The translations under genes and the position numbers were made by a program. The notes under the pieces are model-generated. The model was not told the origin of the DNA and made no database searches. It saw only the letters and a program-made list of their open reading frames with translations. Of a stretch of 64,000 bases of DNA, positions 24,202 to 38,782 are shown piece by piece. This DNA is from Gymnorhina tibicen. Its lineage: Eukaryota; Chordata; Aves; Passeriformes; Artamidae. Location of the stretch: the NCBI GenBank assembly GCA_013399875.1, contig VXAZ01000263.1, forward strand, positions 1,262 through 65,261, written 5' to 3'. Within the stretch, counting starts at the first letter, position 1. The number at the start of each line of letters is the position of its first letter.

Positions 24202-27200
24202 AGGGAGGAAAAACCTTGCTCTTCCTTTCACAAACTCCCAGCTGTGTTTTCAGTGAAAGTTCAAAAATACTTTATGGATTAAATGCAACATCTCTCTACT
24301 TCCTTCCTTGCCATCACACACTGCTTTATTTCAAGTTGCCCTCCTACCACAAGGACTAAGATTCTGATTCAGTGATGGTTGACTTGACTTTGAGGAGAGC
24401 TGAAAGCACTCAGTTCTCTGTGGAAATGAGTCAATGCCTCACAGTGTAAGTCCTTAAGATGTGGAGTGGAACGGTGCCTTTATTCCAGCTTGCTACCTGC
24501 AGAGAGGAGGATGCATGACCAGCAGCACTGGGCAAATGCTGTTCATTTTCTGCATGAGGAGCAGTAGCATTACGGAGTCTCTGGCTTGAACTGGGCAACA
24601 GGGTGTTTTTTTCTAATGCAAGACCGGTCTGGTAGGACTCAGCCACCAAAGCATCAAAGCCCCTGCCAGGCTCCTTGGCTCAGTGCTGGCAAATGCACCC
24701 TGCGCTTTTGGCACATGTAAGTGCTCCCCTGCAACTCAGCAGAATCAGCTTCAGTTCCTCCCCTACAGAAGGCTTCCTTGGAGACCTTGAGAAAGTCACA
24801 TAAGGACAGAGTTTTAAACGTATTTAAATGTTTACACTTTTAATGCTTTTTGTATGATACCGACTGTGCTTGTACAGATCAATGCATTAAGAAAGATAGT
24901 GTTTACACCAGCAATGCAAGGAAGGGCAAAATGTGTGATCAAGACAAATGGTTACAAGCTGTGAGGGGTTCAAATAATACACAACACAGGCCATAGGAAC
25001 CACAGCAGGTTCTGCTCTGTAATTCAGACCCTTGTTATAGAGCAACTACAGCATTTTCATTTTAAAAAAATCTCTTAAGTATGTAAATATCCTTACCCAC
25101 CTCCTATAGGTTAGCACCTTCTGTTTGGGGCTCCTTTTCCTCCACGGCAATAACCTGAGCCTCACACATAATACCTGCCAGGCAAGAAATGCCATATGCT
25201 GTGGGTTATCTGTAAATACAGGAATGCATATTGGCAGGGCAGTGTGTATGTGCTAAATGATTAGTTAGCTTATGCAATTGCCAAGTTTTCCTCTCATTTC
25301 CCACACTCTGGGAAGCATTTGGATAGATTTTCTCTTTGCTGGTGCCAGTTTATAAGGACTCAATTATCCTTAAGACAATTTCAAATTTGCCTGAAATGGA
25401 GAGAGATGGCTCTAAACCACAACACTCTTGGCCTTAATTATCTAACAAGGGGCACTAGATAGCACCCGTCGGTATGTCTGACATACAAATGCACTGTGTT
25501 AGAGTTTGAGAGTTATGCAGGCCAGAAAAGAGGAGATGAAAGCCACCAGCACGTCCTAATCCATATAAGCCCATGGAAGTCCTAGCTTCCGGCTGTCAAA
25601 ATGTCTCAAGAAGATTTGCCTCTTCAATATGAAATGTCACAGCATGGCCAGAACAGCTACAAGAATAAAACCCTGTGTTTGCACAGAAACCCAAGATATT
25701 ATTGAAGATGAACTGAGCCTCCCTTTTCAGTCTCAATGTCACAGGTGCTTCCAAACACCTTAAATGTTAATTTAGGGAGGAGATGTATATACATTGAGAC
25801 TGCACAGACTCTCTCTCACATTACATGGAGTGCACAGCAATAAGGTGGGAGAAAAGGGACAGAAGAGGAAAAAGGAAAACTGCTTAGTCCTTCCATGGTC
25901 CATTGAGTATTTGCTGGAAGTTACTGAGCGCCTGAACCTAGCCTTGGCTCTGACAGCAAATAGAAGGTATCAAGGGAGATTACATGCACAAAGGATTATT
26001 CCTGGGTAGTACACCAGCAGCAGGTACTCAGAAAGCATATGGAGTACAAGGATGTTCTTCTCCCATTAAGAAGATCACAATCTTTGAAAGAAGCCTAAGG
26101 AGGACACTATCAATTTTGAGTTGGCACAGGCAATCTATCATTTAAAAGAAGGATTGCTTCAGCTCTTACAGAAGCACAGAGCTTGGCATTAAAGGAATGC
26201 TTCCATTCTCCTGTATTATCTTCAGAGCTGGGATGTCCTCCCTTGGAGGGCAAACCCCTGAAGCTTCTTCAGTGCTCACCTGGATCGCGGAGCTTATACT
26301 GGCCTCCTGCATAGCCACACCATCCATTTAATTCAGCTGTAGCACATTAAGCTCCCACTGGGGCCAAGGCCACTCAGCTCATTGCAGGAGGCAGTCAAGA
26401 GCTTCCCCAGCCCAGCTTCCATTCCAGGCTGACAACAAAAATCCAACTGCTCAGGCACAGCTGCAGCAGCAGGGCCCCTTTTACTGAACTTGCCTCTGAT
26501 ATGCCAAGCCCTGCTGAGCCTGTGGAAATCAGGTTTACAATGGCAGCTGCAGCCATTAGCTCCCTCCTTTATGACTGCCAGCATTATTATGCTGTTTGCG
26601 AACTTCGCTTTAAGTGACCAGACTATAGGCTGGGAGAGATGAGACTTAGCAGAAAAGCACATACACACACAGACACACAAAGTGTGACAAACCCCAATGG
26701 CAAGGTTGTGCTAACAGCTTGTTATTCAGTGACATAAAATCACTGCTAAGATAATACAGGCAGCCTAAACCTCTAGCAGCCCTTTGACAGAGACAACAGA
26801 CACACTCAAAAAAAAGCCCATTTCACAGCATTTCACAGGGCAGTTAAATGCACACAGGACACAAAACAAACTCTAAGAAAACAAGTACCTTTCTGCCAGA
26901 AAAAATACATCCTTTTTGCTCATGTATGATGCACAGGGAGGGGGTAAAGCACTCTTCTCACAGAGGAAAAAGACTGAAGTGGGCTTTGGAAAAGTTTTTC
27001 TTTAAACTAGAATTCTAAAAGCAGCTCTTGGAAGAAGCTGTTCTTTATATCCTCCCTTCTCCCTCACAGAAGAACTTACTACTTTCAGCCCGAGTCTTGA
27101 CCAGGACGCCGGGAAACACAGCAGCAAAAATAAAACCAAATACGTGTATCTAAAAGTCTTGTTCCGCATTTGAAAGCTGAACAGACCGTGGCTGTGTAAT

Positions 27201-28086
27201 CACATGTTAACTGATATAATTGCACTTGTGTGAATTTCTAATGTGCACACAGATTCAGAAAAAGCACACTGAGGCAGTTAATGTCCAGCATGGCTTGTTA
27301 TTTCAGGCACCAAATTGTGTTTATGTGGCCCTAACTGCACGCAGAGCTGGTGCAGATTGGGAACAGTTTGGTTATGCCCACACGAAAAGGCACCTGCGAA
27401 GACGTGGAGCACAGTGCAGACATGCTGCGCTGCTCTGTGTGGAGCCAGCTCAGGCTCGGAGCTGGTCCTGGCTGACTCCGTGCAGCTGTTCGTACAACAC
27501 TCTCCAGCATGCACAGGGTGGATTGCCACATGTGCAGCCCCATCTCTGCATAACTCTCCTGCTGAAGGACAAAAGCTGCCTCCAGGCATTAGTGCCTGTA
27601 AACCCTTCCAGATGGGAGCACACTGAATAGTACAAAGACACCAAAGCTGGTTTGCATGAGTCCCTCTTCATTCAGAAAAGCGAGTATCAAAGATTCCATG
27701 ATCCAGGATGTTCCTGCTCCTCATTGCTGCATACGATGACAACCGTGCAGGAGACATGAAGATGCCATTAATCCATACATATCCATGCTAACAGCACAGC
27801 TGTTGAAGAGACACAAGCAATGCTGTCAGAAGAGCTGAGTTAATTTACATCATCCAAGGTTCATTATCTGAGGGAATACACTAGAGAGGGGTGGCAAGGA
27901 GGATTGCAGTCACAGCCAATCTGTTCCTACTGAGCCAAAGTACAATTTCTGATTTGGCAGGGCCAATAAACAACTGACCCACTCACACCCCTGTTTACAA
28001 GAGTTTGGCTCTGTAAGCAAGGGAGAGAGACAGACCAGCATACACCACACTTCACTTTATGGCTGCTAATTGTCTTGGATGACTAT

Positions 28087-28102
28087 TTATTTATATAAAT
28101 AA
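28087..28102. other. 16-bp perfect AT palindrome
   Basis: TTATTTATATAAATAA equals its own reverse complement. It is made only of A and T, so chance is a fair explanation in this AT-rich context. Confidence 0.7.
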
Positions 28103-31100
28103 TTTACTTGTGTATCCCACCAAGAAGACACCTGAGCCCTACATCATCTGCTAATGCTGACTTTAATGATCCACGTCCAGCACATGGGTACCACCACTCC
28201 CATCCTGCTCCCCCAGCCCCCCCAGTAAGGCCCTCGCCCATCTGTGCAGGAGGACAGCTTAAATGATCAAGAACTAACAATGGCAAACTATCAGTCTGAA
28301 AATAGTTCCTGTGGGATCTGACAGGCTCCCTCAGGGCAAGCACTCTGCAGATGAGGCCTCGCTACGGAGACCTACAGTCCTTGGCTGCTAGTGCAGGCGG
28401 CTGAATTATTTGTAGCTAAACAGTTGGTCCAGTCAATTTAGACTCTTCCAATCCTTGAAAAGTAAAATGTCTTGGATTACATTTGTGAATGAGTCTATCA
28501 TTCAGCTGGTTTCAATGGGCAACAAATCTATTTTGATTCATGAAGCTATTGGGACGTTTTACTGAGACTTTAGTGCTCAGCCCTGAAAACGTAACCACAA
28601 TTATGTATCTTTTTTAAGGGATGAACCCAAGCCTCAGTAAAAACCTCAACTTTGAAACTTCAAAAACTTCCAAATTAGACTGAAATCTAACCTTGTAAAA
28701 GGAGTATATTTACACCAGGCACTTTTCAGTGCATCACAAGTAACAGATGTTTTTGACGGATGTGTTTCTATCTTCTCTTAGTACCAGGACAGGCACAATG
28801 AGCTTTGAATACAAATGTAGAGACTTTATTTCCACCAGGAACGTGACAGCTGCTTCATACTCATTGCCTAACTTATAATGTTAAAGAAAAACGATGAAAA
28901 TTGAAGTGCTTAAAGTTTGTCAAAATGTAGTTTGACTCCATCTGAAAAGCATGTTTCTTGCCACTGCATGTCCCAACAATTCTGTATCACACAGCCCAGT
29001 CAGTACTCCAGGAACGGCACTTTAATTTTCGTAACACATTACCATCTATTAGTGGGACATTTGTGCCACACTATACTTTATTATCTCAGACTCTAAATAC
29101 TACAGCATTCTCTAAGGGCCTGTTTCTTCACCTATGCCTGTTGGCACCCTTTCCTCATGCGTTTTTTCCCATTAAGGCCTGTGGGTTTAATTTTATGGAT
29201 AAAAGTTTTGCAAGATGAAGCTAGATTACTACAGCGATGACTACTCGCACATGGAGAGCTCCGAGTATTTACAAAATAGTCCAAGCTGAACATAATGACA
29301 GTCAAATGTTTATCACTGCTGGAACAGAAGAGTGCACTGTTATTTCTAATTCTCCCTTTTCTACAGCTAAACAGTTTTAGACTCCACGACAGAGAGTGAA
29401 GAAATATTTACCAGCACAACATGCATGCCCCGTGTATACAACTGAGCTGCAAACACACCACATGCAAAAATACTAAATGTCAACATTTCAGCCTCAAGCA
29501 GGTGCTTGTCTTCAAAACCAAATATATTGGTATCCTTTCTGCCAGATGTATTTGGCAGAAAGCTCTGTGTTCAAATATAGGCTCCTCTGGAGCCTCAGGA
29601 ATGGCTCCTCTAAATATTAACTAACATCAGGAATGTAGAAAAATGTAAACAGCTTCTTTATCCACTTTAGGCAGCTACTGCTTTACCTCTGGAAATAGTA
29701 TGTGTGGATATAAAAGAAAAAAAATAGTAAAAAACTGAAGGCAAAGGAAAGAAGTACTACCTGATTGTGGAAAACTAAAAAATCCCAGCATCTTCATTTT
29801 TAGGTGTCAACACCAATGAACACCAAATACCTGCTTTTCAAGTATACCTGACTGTATTCCCTAGCTTTGGTTTCCTCATGAGTCTTTGGTCGCTTGACAA
29901 AGGCAAACACCTTTTTATTTGCTAGTGTTGCCCCTTCCCTGTATCCTGTATTTGCTAAACACCTCACAGTTTGTTGGCAAACACTAGCAACATTCAGTCA
30001 AGTCAGGTCTATGCCCGTGGTCTCAGAAAAAGTCCTGTCCTGCATTTCTGGAATATTTTATTACTCCATGACATTTTTGCCGCATGCCCTATCAGTCAGA
30101 AGGTATGAATCAGTTCTCTCTGTAGCAGGTGAGAGGATGTGTCCTCTTTTAAATTTTTTCACCTCTTCCTACCTTGCTACTCTCATGAATGCTGCCTTCA
30201 CATAGTCTGTCAGCAAACTTTTCTAAATATGCTTCTGGACCTCTCATAACCTTTAACAGCAGCAGAGCCAGGTTTTAATTGTCCTGATCAAAACTTCTTG
30301 TAGCACAGATAAAGAGTAAACATGATGCAGATTCATATCAAACATCAGTTCTGTTGTGATCAACAGGGAGGTTCATTAGCATTCACAATCCTGGTGTACA
30401 AGTAACACCACAGTTAATATTCGGTGCTACATGTGGCTTACCCCTGATGCTTTACAAGACAAAATTGAGATAATAACTTGATGCAACATCTTCACTCACT
30501 ATGCTCTCTGTGCAATTATGTTACCTCCAATATCACACAACAAAATTAATATTAATCACAGCTTATTCACCCATCTGTCTGAAATGTATGGGAGGTACCA
30601 TTTCAGCTAAAAATCACTCATAAGTTTTCTTCCCTCTGCTTCACCAGCAGCTGGTGGAAGACACCTTATTGGTGGGGTCCAGACCACAGGCATACACGTG
30701 GGCATGACTGGAAAATCCAGTACCACTTCAGCAGAGAGAATGTGAAAGAGCAATGCAGCTTTCTCCTTAGAATGTGTATCAATAAACACTGCTTCAGACT
30801 CTCTGTGGGTCTATCTGACTTCACTGTGTATGAGACAAGCCATCAATACCCAATTTACAACGAGGAGGTAGAAGCTTGGAAAATTTTCTGGTGGAGCAAG
30901 AAGTCCTCTACTTCACCAGTGTGTGACCTACTGGTGTTGGCAATACCAGCAGAAGAAAATTTCGGAAATATATTTGAAAAGCAGATCCTTAACCTAGAGA
31001 CACACTCACAGAGTGAAGAGTTCAGATTTCAGTGCTTAAACTGACTGTCCCAAAGACGTTACAGTCAGAGATCCCTCTAGACTTGAAATAAAATGGGGCC

Positions 31101-33284
31101 TTTTCAGCTAATGACAGACAGGGTTGTAAAGCTGTGTGTGCTACGTATGTGCTTCTGCCCTGAACACTCTTACAGTTTAGAACAAGAATAAGACCTTTCT
31201 CAGTACTCATGCTTCTATCAACTCGTTCTAAAAGTTAAAAGGCCCTGAGAGCCCTGGGCAGCTGAAGTAATAATACATTATATTGAGCATTAATATCCCA
31301 AGAAAATAGAAAAGTTAAGAAATGTGGTTACTTTTCTCTTTGCAGTTCTCAACAAAGAACAATAGGCTTTTTCTCACTTGGCAGTCATGAGTAATAACTC
31401 CTTAGTCATAGAGGAAAACCCAGTCCATCAAATTTTTTGATAATTCAGGCAGACCTTCATATATTTTTCTTCACTTAAACATTTTGATGGATGATCAGAT
31501 TAATTTCAATTTATAGCTTCTTCCTCCCCTCCCAACAAGGCTCTAAAACTGGTATTAAGTCTAAAAAGCATGACAATCCACAAATTCCACTTCTCACTCT
31601 TTGGTAAATAACTCCTATGTGACTGCTTTTGCTTTCCTGGAAAGTCATCATCTTTCACTGCTTTTGCATCCAACAAGGACCTGTAGTTCCCCCAACCATA
31701 TATCTACATGCTACAACCTCTGTTAGTTTGTCATCCCTCCAATAGATTACACACTAGTCTCTACTTTTCCCTACAAGTGTCTAGTGACCCAGCATGTGTT
31801 TTATTTGTGGTTTTAATAAAAAGCTTTCCCCAGAATAAGGGATATTCAGAAGATGCTACAGAGGAGGGAACTAAAAATGTACAGCATAAATAATGGAGAT
31901 GCATTTCATCAGGATCTTGAAACACACAAGAAAAAAAAAGGCTATAGTTCAGTGGAGCCTCCATTACCACCCACCAGTGTGGGATTTCTGGAGGGTACAG
32001 AGCACTGTGCTCTAGGACACAAGGAAAGAGAAGGCTGGTGTGCGAAGCTCAGGTGACCAGCAACTACCCAGGGTATCAGGAAACCAGATCTTCTCTTTTC
32101 AGTTTGCCATGAACTTCCTTTCCAGCCCCAAAGCCACTCAGCTTGTATGTTTGAGCACACACTTTTGTTGTGTAAATCAAGGAAAGCAGCACCTTTTTGA
32201 AACACTTTGGGTAGAAAATGTTAGATAGGTCTTGTCTAGAGGCCGTACAACTAATCTGGCTTCCCTATCCAGTTGTCCTCTGGTGTGCAAAGTCACTGGT
32301 TAACATAAACACTGCAGACCTACATGTACATTGAGGCAGCTGTTACTGGTGATTTGCAGGAAAGGGTTTTGCTCTGCGTGCTCTGCAAATACAGCAGTGA
32401 TCAGATCTATACAGACAGTTTGAGAAAAGGTCAGGGCTCAAACTTCCTCTAGGAGTTTCTACTGTTTCCAGAGGTTCTCGTAAATTTATCCTGATTTGTT
32501 GGGTGAAATGTTACATAAGTCAGAAGAATCTCAGGGACATGTTTTTTGGTGAATTCAGAAAGCAAATGTACTTTTTTTTCCAGAATGGAGGACACAGTCA
32601 TCTGTCCATTAATTATTCCCTTCTGAATTCACTTAGTATCAAGATTTTTTCACTCCCCAAATCCACTTTCTTCATTTTTATCCATCCTTCCCTCAAGCAC
32701 AGCCCTCCACAGGAGCGGCATAATGGCTTCCTGGTTAGCATGGGAGATGCAATCTCATTTTTGCCCATGATGGGCCTAATGAAGCTCACCAGAGTGATTA
32801 ATTTATCTTCTTTTTGATATATTTGCTCATGTCAACTCCAGGAAAGATTCTGTCAGTCAGGTTAATGTTAGCACTAGAGTATCAACTCTTCAAAGCTTTA
32901 ACTAGATCAGATAAGATATAGACATGACATGGGCATGATTTTCATGTATCTGACTCAAGGAAAGTGAAAATCAGGTGTAGGAGGCTTACTTTCTTCTCTG
33001 GGGTTTGTATCTCTGTTCAGTCTTACTTTCAGACAACCTGGGTTTTGCTGTGACAACTGAGAATGCATGTGTTTCTCACATCCTCTTTAAATTGCCAATG
33101 AGAATTTTTTTTGTCCCAGCACACCCCTTGATCTCAGAATGAAATAACCTTAGAATGGTTAAAGTGTGAAGAGTGACATAAATGATTTACAGTGCTTTGC
33201 AGGCAGACCTGATGGAAGAGCTGCTATTCTCTTTAAAAGTGAATATACTTCCTGCTTTAAAGTGGCAGGACTTGTACAACTAAG

Positions 33285-33341
33285 AGAAAAAATATTTTTA
33301 AAAAATATTTTAAAAATATTAAAAAAATATATACATATATA
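33285..33341. repeat. AT-rich low-complexity tract
   Basis: Repeated AAAATATTTT-like units run into ATATATACATATATA. Several short inverted repeats overlap within it. No gene is adjacent. Confidence 0.9.
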
Positions 33342-35217
33342 CCCCTGCTTTCCCCAGGCATAAACATCCTCTGTCTTCCTATCTATGTTCCAAAATCTGG
33401 CTTTAGCTCATTATACTCCCACCATTGATATAGTTGGAGGTGATGTATAGAGGAGAGAGGAAGAACAGCAGAGGCAAAATTCTCAGACACCTTCTGGGCC
33501 TGCTTTAAAGGAGGTGGCAATCATGGGAAGATCAGCTAGGAAAAGCTGCTACTTCAGCTGCTACAGGTACTAAGGTCAGTAAGATGAAGAGGCAGGATGA
33601 ATGCTTCAAGACAGAGGCACATGGAAAATGGAGCACTTATGTGGGTGCAAGACAGAGATCATGAAAAAACACCCTCAGAAATAAATCTATACCTTTCTAC
33701 ACATCCCATCTCTATCTCCCCCTCAGCACCTCTTATCTCTCTTCTCACACAAATCAAGCTGGGGACTGGGGACCGCAGACGTTTGGTCACCCTTCAGGTA
33801 GCAACACTGAAAACCACATCTTCTCTTCCCCACTATTTCCAATTTGTTATTATCTGCTGCTGGACATCACTCCCCTGAAGTTACAAAATGTGTGTCACAA
33901 ACACACATTGTTCTGCTGGGAGAGCTGCTTCACAGGAACTTTTCCTAATCCACCTGAGAAAAAAACAGCAAGTTACCTTAAAATGTTAACTGGGTGGTTC
34001 ACCAAACTTGGCTAATGTTCTCTTACTGTTTGGTTTAGGGAGTGCTCACACTAATCACTGGGCTACAGGCAGTAATTTCTCATTTTGTGGGTAATGATGA
34101 GAAGCCTGAGGCAAATACCCAGCTAGCTGGGATGGGACTGAAAGGAAGTATGTTTTTGTTTTTGTCTTAATGCAGAGACAAGGTTTAACATCTTTGAGAT
34201 ATGTTTAACAGACCATGGTCAGCTACTCAACAGATTCTAACGTAAAAATTTCAAACCACATCTGAGACAAACACAAAAATGCTGTCTAAAAATCATTGAC
34301 TAAAATGCATTAATTAACACACCATCTTCTTTATTGTGACAGAGACCAAGACTGTCTTCTGCAAAGACCAAATCCCAGGGTCCCACACAGCCTCCCCAGC
34401 TGAATCTTGCATGGGCATCTGCCATCATTCCTCACACTACTTTGGCTAAAGATGTAATGCATTAATCATATTAAATGTATGGCTTAAATCAATCTTATTA
34501 TGGCACCTTCACCCTCACAAAGCTTGTCCCTTTCTGGGAGATGTCAGTAGAGACAAAATCTTGGAATGGATTTGTCAGTTTGAGTTAAAAGGAAAACAAA
34601 GATCTCAAATTCAGAAAGACGCTAGAAGAACCTTGCAAAACACATTTTACAGACACATTTCACTGACCATGAAGGAATAAGACATGAATCTCTTTGCCAA
34701 AGAGAGCACATTACAAAACAAGAAGAGAGGACTGTAAAGATCCTGCCTTGGATCACCTCGACACTGTCATTACTGACAACAAGCAGTGAAAAATACATAT
34801 GTGTCTGCAATTACTGAAAAATTCAACAAGAAAAAACTTAGTAAAACTAGAATTTTAACCACAGTAACACATTTTGAAACTGTCTTCCCCATCACCTCGG
34901 TTGTCAGAAATGGTCAAACTGTACATATGTCTCAAAAGAAGTCAGTAGCACACCACCATCTTCTGGGCCACCAGCACCATTCCCAGCAGTATGTAAAATA
35001 ACCGTACTTTCTAAATTAAGACAGAACTAGAGTTGGTTTAGTGGTTGGTGAAGGCTGCTAAGACTTCTGGTTAGGCTGGCCTAGAGAGCACAGAAGGTTT
35101 TGTAGGAAGTAGAGGCTGATTCTATTTCAGTTTCCTGCAGAAAAAGACAGCACAGCTGCACTGTCATTATGCAGGGTAGGGTCCTGGCTCTAAAGAACAC
35201 TTTGAGCTAAATAATGA

Positions 35218-35239
35218 TTTTTTTTGATTTTTTTTTTTT
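35218..35239. repeat. Poly(T) tract
   Basis: Two T runs separated by GA, about 20 T in total. Nothing recognisable as a retroposon lies beside it. Confidence 0.9.
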
Positions 35240-35925
35240 GGTAATCTGCCTGATCTTGTATAGGCAATTTCAAGGAAAGAAAAACCTGGTTTAAAAATTA
35301 CTTTTCTATGTTGGAGATTGTGAGGTCAAAGCATTTCTTCAAACAGGCAAAAGAGGGATTACATCTTCCCTACTCAGGAACTGTGGCCACTGAGACATGC
35401 ACTATAAAAATCAGAATATCTACAATACTGAGAACTGGAATAGAATTTTCAGGTTTGAGTTTCAGCTAAGCTCTCAACTGAAAACCAAAATGTTCATTGA
35501 TAAAATAGAAAAGTAAAGTTTTTAAGACAAATGTTTAACTATTTATAAGGTTGTTTGTTTTTTAAAAGGGAAATTTCTTTTTTGTATATGGTACTTTAAA
35601 ATGCAGTCAGCACAATACATATGGGAAAAAAAATTCACTTTGTGTCCAGGATATTGGTGAGGGTTTGTCTGTCTAACTGAAATCTTAGCTGAACTCTCTT
35701 TGTCAGTTAATTGTTTCCAGGTAACTTTTTTTTCAGATCTAAGATATCCCAAATATCACACCAGAGTTGTCAATTCTCATTAGAAGATTATTAATAAAGG
35801 ACCAAATGGCAAAAATAGAAGGTGACATCAGCGTAGGTAACCACTTTACATGACTTCGGGATGTATGTCACATGGATCCTTAATGTCTCCCCTCCTAAGC
35901 ACAAGACAAGTCTCTGGTTTGTTCC

Positions 35926-36150
35926 CGGCGTTTGGGGAAGCGGCGCTGCCGCGTGGCGCGGGCACCCAGGAGCCGCGTTCTGCTGAGCGGCTCACGGAAC
36001 AGCTGACAGGGGAAGGAGCTATCGCTCCATCACTTCTGGGCGGGCGGCTCCCCATACCTCCGCTATTTACCTTGCCTTAAACCTGCAGCTGCAGCCTGGA
36101 CATACTTTTAGCGTGTCTGGGCACAAACAACCCTGGGCTGCGCCCTCAGG
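35926..36150 (+). promoter_or_regulatory. Short CpG island, candidate promoter / non-coding first exon
   Basis: From about 35926 to 36062 there are roughly 16 CpG in about 140 bp, far above the surrounding CpG-poor DNA, so this stretch has probably escaped CpG decay. On the + strand a good 5' splice-site match, CAG|GTGCGT, follows at 36149/36150. The + frame from 35850 stops at 36080, before that donor, so a + strand first exon would be untranslated or non-coding. A minus frame (ATG at 36053-36055, G at -3 and +4) also spans the island but has no clear donor. It could be a CpG-island promoter, a lncRNA start, or an unrecognised GC-rich repeat. The partner exon is not identified. Confidence 0.45.
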
Positions 36151-37173
36151 TGCGTGCAGATGGATACCGAGAGTCTGAGGAGGCGATAACGCCCGGAGGT
36201 CATTTCAGGGCAGAAACCTGACCGGGGGCAGGGCTACTGTGGTTTTTGGCAACCAGCCCACATCGTGTCCTGCGTGGGCAAAGCTCCAAATGCTGCAGAG
36301 AGGGGTAATGGAGTCAAGTGAGGGATGCCCTTAGCTTACTACTGGCACGAATGTCTGTTCGTCTGTTCTGTCTCTCAAATCAAAAGTTATTTTCTCAAAT
36401 CTTTGTGAAACTAGGGCAACTTTAAAAAGATTTAAAAGAAAATAAAAATAGACAGATAGTGAGACCTGGGGAACCAGGGATCAATTTCAAGTAATGTTAG
36501 TATCCACTGCTGCTTTCAGTGGGAAATTCACTATTAATCACTATGCCTGGCCTGAACAATTGTAAGCAAAGGTTGGCTATTTTAATTACCTTACTGATTA
36601 TTTCCCTAAGCTGTCATTCTGAAATCTCAAAATGAGACACAACAAATTGCACCAAAAAATGCAGTTTGTTCTTTGCAAACATGGCTATATAACAATGACT
36701 CCCTGAATACCCCGGCTCTAAGGAGCACAGCTAGGTGCACACCTGTGTGTGTCTGTTCGTCTGTTTTCCTTAACCTGCCATCTTCTACAAACATGTACGA
36801 AAATACTAACTACGATGAAGAACTGGTACTGTGGATTTATGAAACTTCTAGAATAACATACAAGCAGACTTGATATGCAGCTCAAGTAAAGCAGTCCCTG
36901 ACCCAGGAAAGCACTCCAACACATGCTTTATGTGAAGTCTGTGAATATTGTTACTGAAAGCAAATGAGACCACTTGGTGTTGGAAGTGTTTTGCTGGATT
37001 AAAGCCTAAAGAAAGAGGAGAACTGCACAAAAGACTTTTTATGACAAGTAAGAGGGAGAATTCTCACTAGTACCGTCAGAAACAAAAAGTGACTGGACAC
37101 CTTCTCCACTGGTTACTAGGATGTCTAACTTCCATTTACCCGTGCCACATAAACTGCAAATTCCCAGGAGGTT

Positions 37174-37189
37174 AAAAAAAAAAAAAAAA
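37174..37189. repeat. Poly(A) tract
   Basis: Sixteen A in a row. No retroposon body is seen before it. Confidence 0.95.
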
Positions 37190-37300
37190 GTCTTAAAAAC
37201 TTAAACTGTTAAGGGAAAAATTGGGAAGATATTTTCCTCTAAGTCATGATGAATACTCTGTAACTTCACAACAAAATACTTATTTTTGCAATACATTACT

Positions 37301-37326
37301 ACAATTTTAGATTACAATTTTAGATG
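37301..37326. repeat. 13-bp tandem duplication
   Basis: ACAATTTTAGATT is followed directly by ACAATTTTAGATG (12 of 13 identical). Confidence 0.9.
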
Positions 37327-38782
37327 CCTGGAAAACTATGTTTGTAAAGGAAATATCCTCACCAGTTATAGGAAGCATTAAAATAGTGAAGGGCTTACCA
37401 AAAAAAAAAGGGATAAAGACCTGGTTTTTCTAAAGCAAAGGATCTTGTGTATTACCTTGGTACTGTATAGGCATCTTGGGAAAAATAAAAATTTGTCCAA
37501 AGTCACACAGAGGTTCATGCAAAAACCATGAGTGAGGGGAATTTACCAGAATACTGAGCAGCTAAGCCAGGGAGAGGAGGTCACAGGGATGTAGCAAAAG
37601 AGTGTGATTTTAGTGCACCTCAGAGCAGCAAAATGGTTCTTGTCCCCTGAAATGCAATCCCCCATCTCTTTTCTTCAGAGATGAGCAGATCTGCACTGTC
37701 CCTCCCACTCCCAGACAGAGGTAGATGTCAGCAGTCAAGCAAAACAATGTATCAACATGGCTATTAAAAAATGCAGAGCAAAGTGTGGAAAAAGATCAAT
37801 CTTCATATACACCAGCTTCACTGTTACTCTGCCACCTCGGTCACTGTGTGTGAATTGAGAGCATGACTGCAACATCAATTATACCCAAGGAAATGATTCT
37901 GCAAACAGGGGACTTGTGTCAATAGTTTTTAGATTTCCTGTGCTGAATCACGAAGGCTTGGTGTGCAAACATGGTGAGGAAAGTAGCATAGATATTTTGA
38001 CCAATTTGATGATGAACCCCTGGTAAAAATGTTGCTCATCCTAAATAGAATCTTGCCAGAAACACTCTCCCCTTGTCCTGTCAAAGTGTTCATTCACTGG
38101 ACTGCTAAAAGTTTGCAGGTTTTGTGTAACTTTGGATAGATAGATTCAATATTTTATTTCTCCGCTCTGATTCCCTGAAATATAGTTGTTTCCTGTCATT
38201 TCACTCCCAGGTAAAAGCCCCAGGCTGTTGCCAGAGGACCTCAGAGACATAAGACTTTGACATGGATGGAAGCAGTAGACAGTGTAGTGGCAGCTCATCT
38301 TAATAGCATGTTGTCTGGGAAAAAAATTCATCCTTACCAAGAATAAGGAAAACTTCTATTTGAATTTGGAAAAATGAAAACTGTATTTTCTTAACTGAAG
38401 CTACTTTGGGAGGTTTTTCTACTCATCTCATTTCCATAGCCTAGCAGTATGATTACTTTCATGGAGAGGATTTATTCAGTTTTGCATCAGAGTGTATTAT
38501 TTTTTCCAGTAGGTCATTTTCAGAATATAAAGGAAATTTGGCAGCGAGTGGTTTCCAGTAGCTCGAGATGCATGTTTGGTACAACCCATACACTTCTGAC
38601 GTGTATTTCACCCAGCTGAGGGGAGTATCCTGCACGCAGCAATACCCACCCCTCATGAGAAACCCAACCACAGAACATCTCAACTCACGCACTTGGAACT
38701 CTCTTAGCCTCAGATACTAGTCTCAGAATAATCATACTGAAAATGATAACTTTCTCAGTGTCAAACATTATTTCCCTTGAGG

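Larger units (their letters stand above)
17399..35925. other. Long unassigned region, no gene recognised
   Basis: AT-rich, non-coding-looking sequence with microsatellites listed separately. The longest frame outside the provirus is here (18331-18768, minus, 145 aa). It has no recognisable domain and an unconvincing composition. An exon-like segment at 22444-22596 and a segment open in several frames at 27220-27671 are discussed as findings. No tRNA, snRNA or rRNA gene was seen. Confidence 0.5.
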
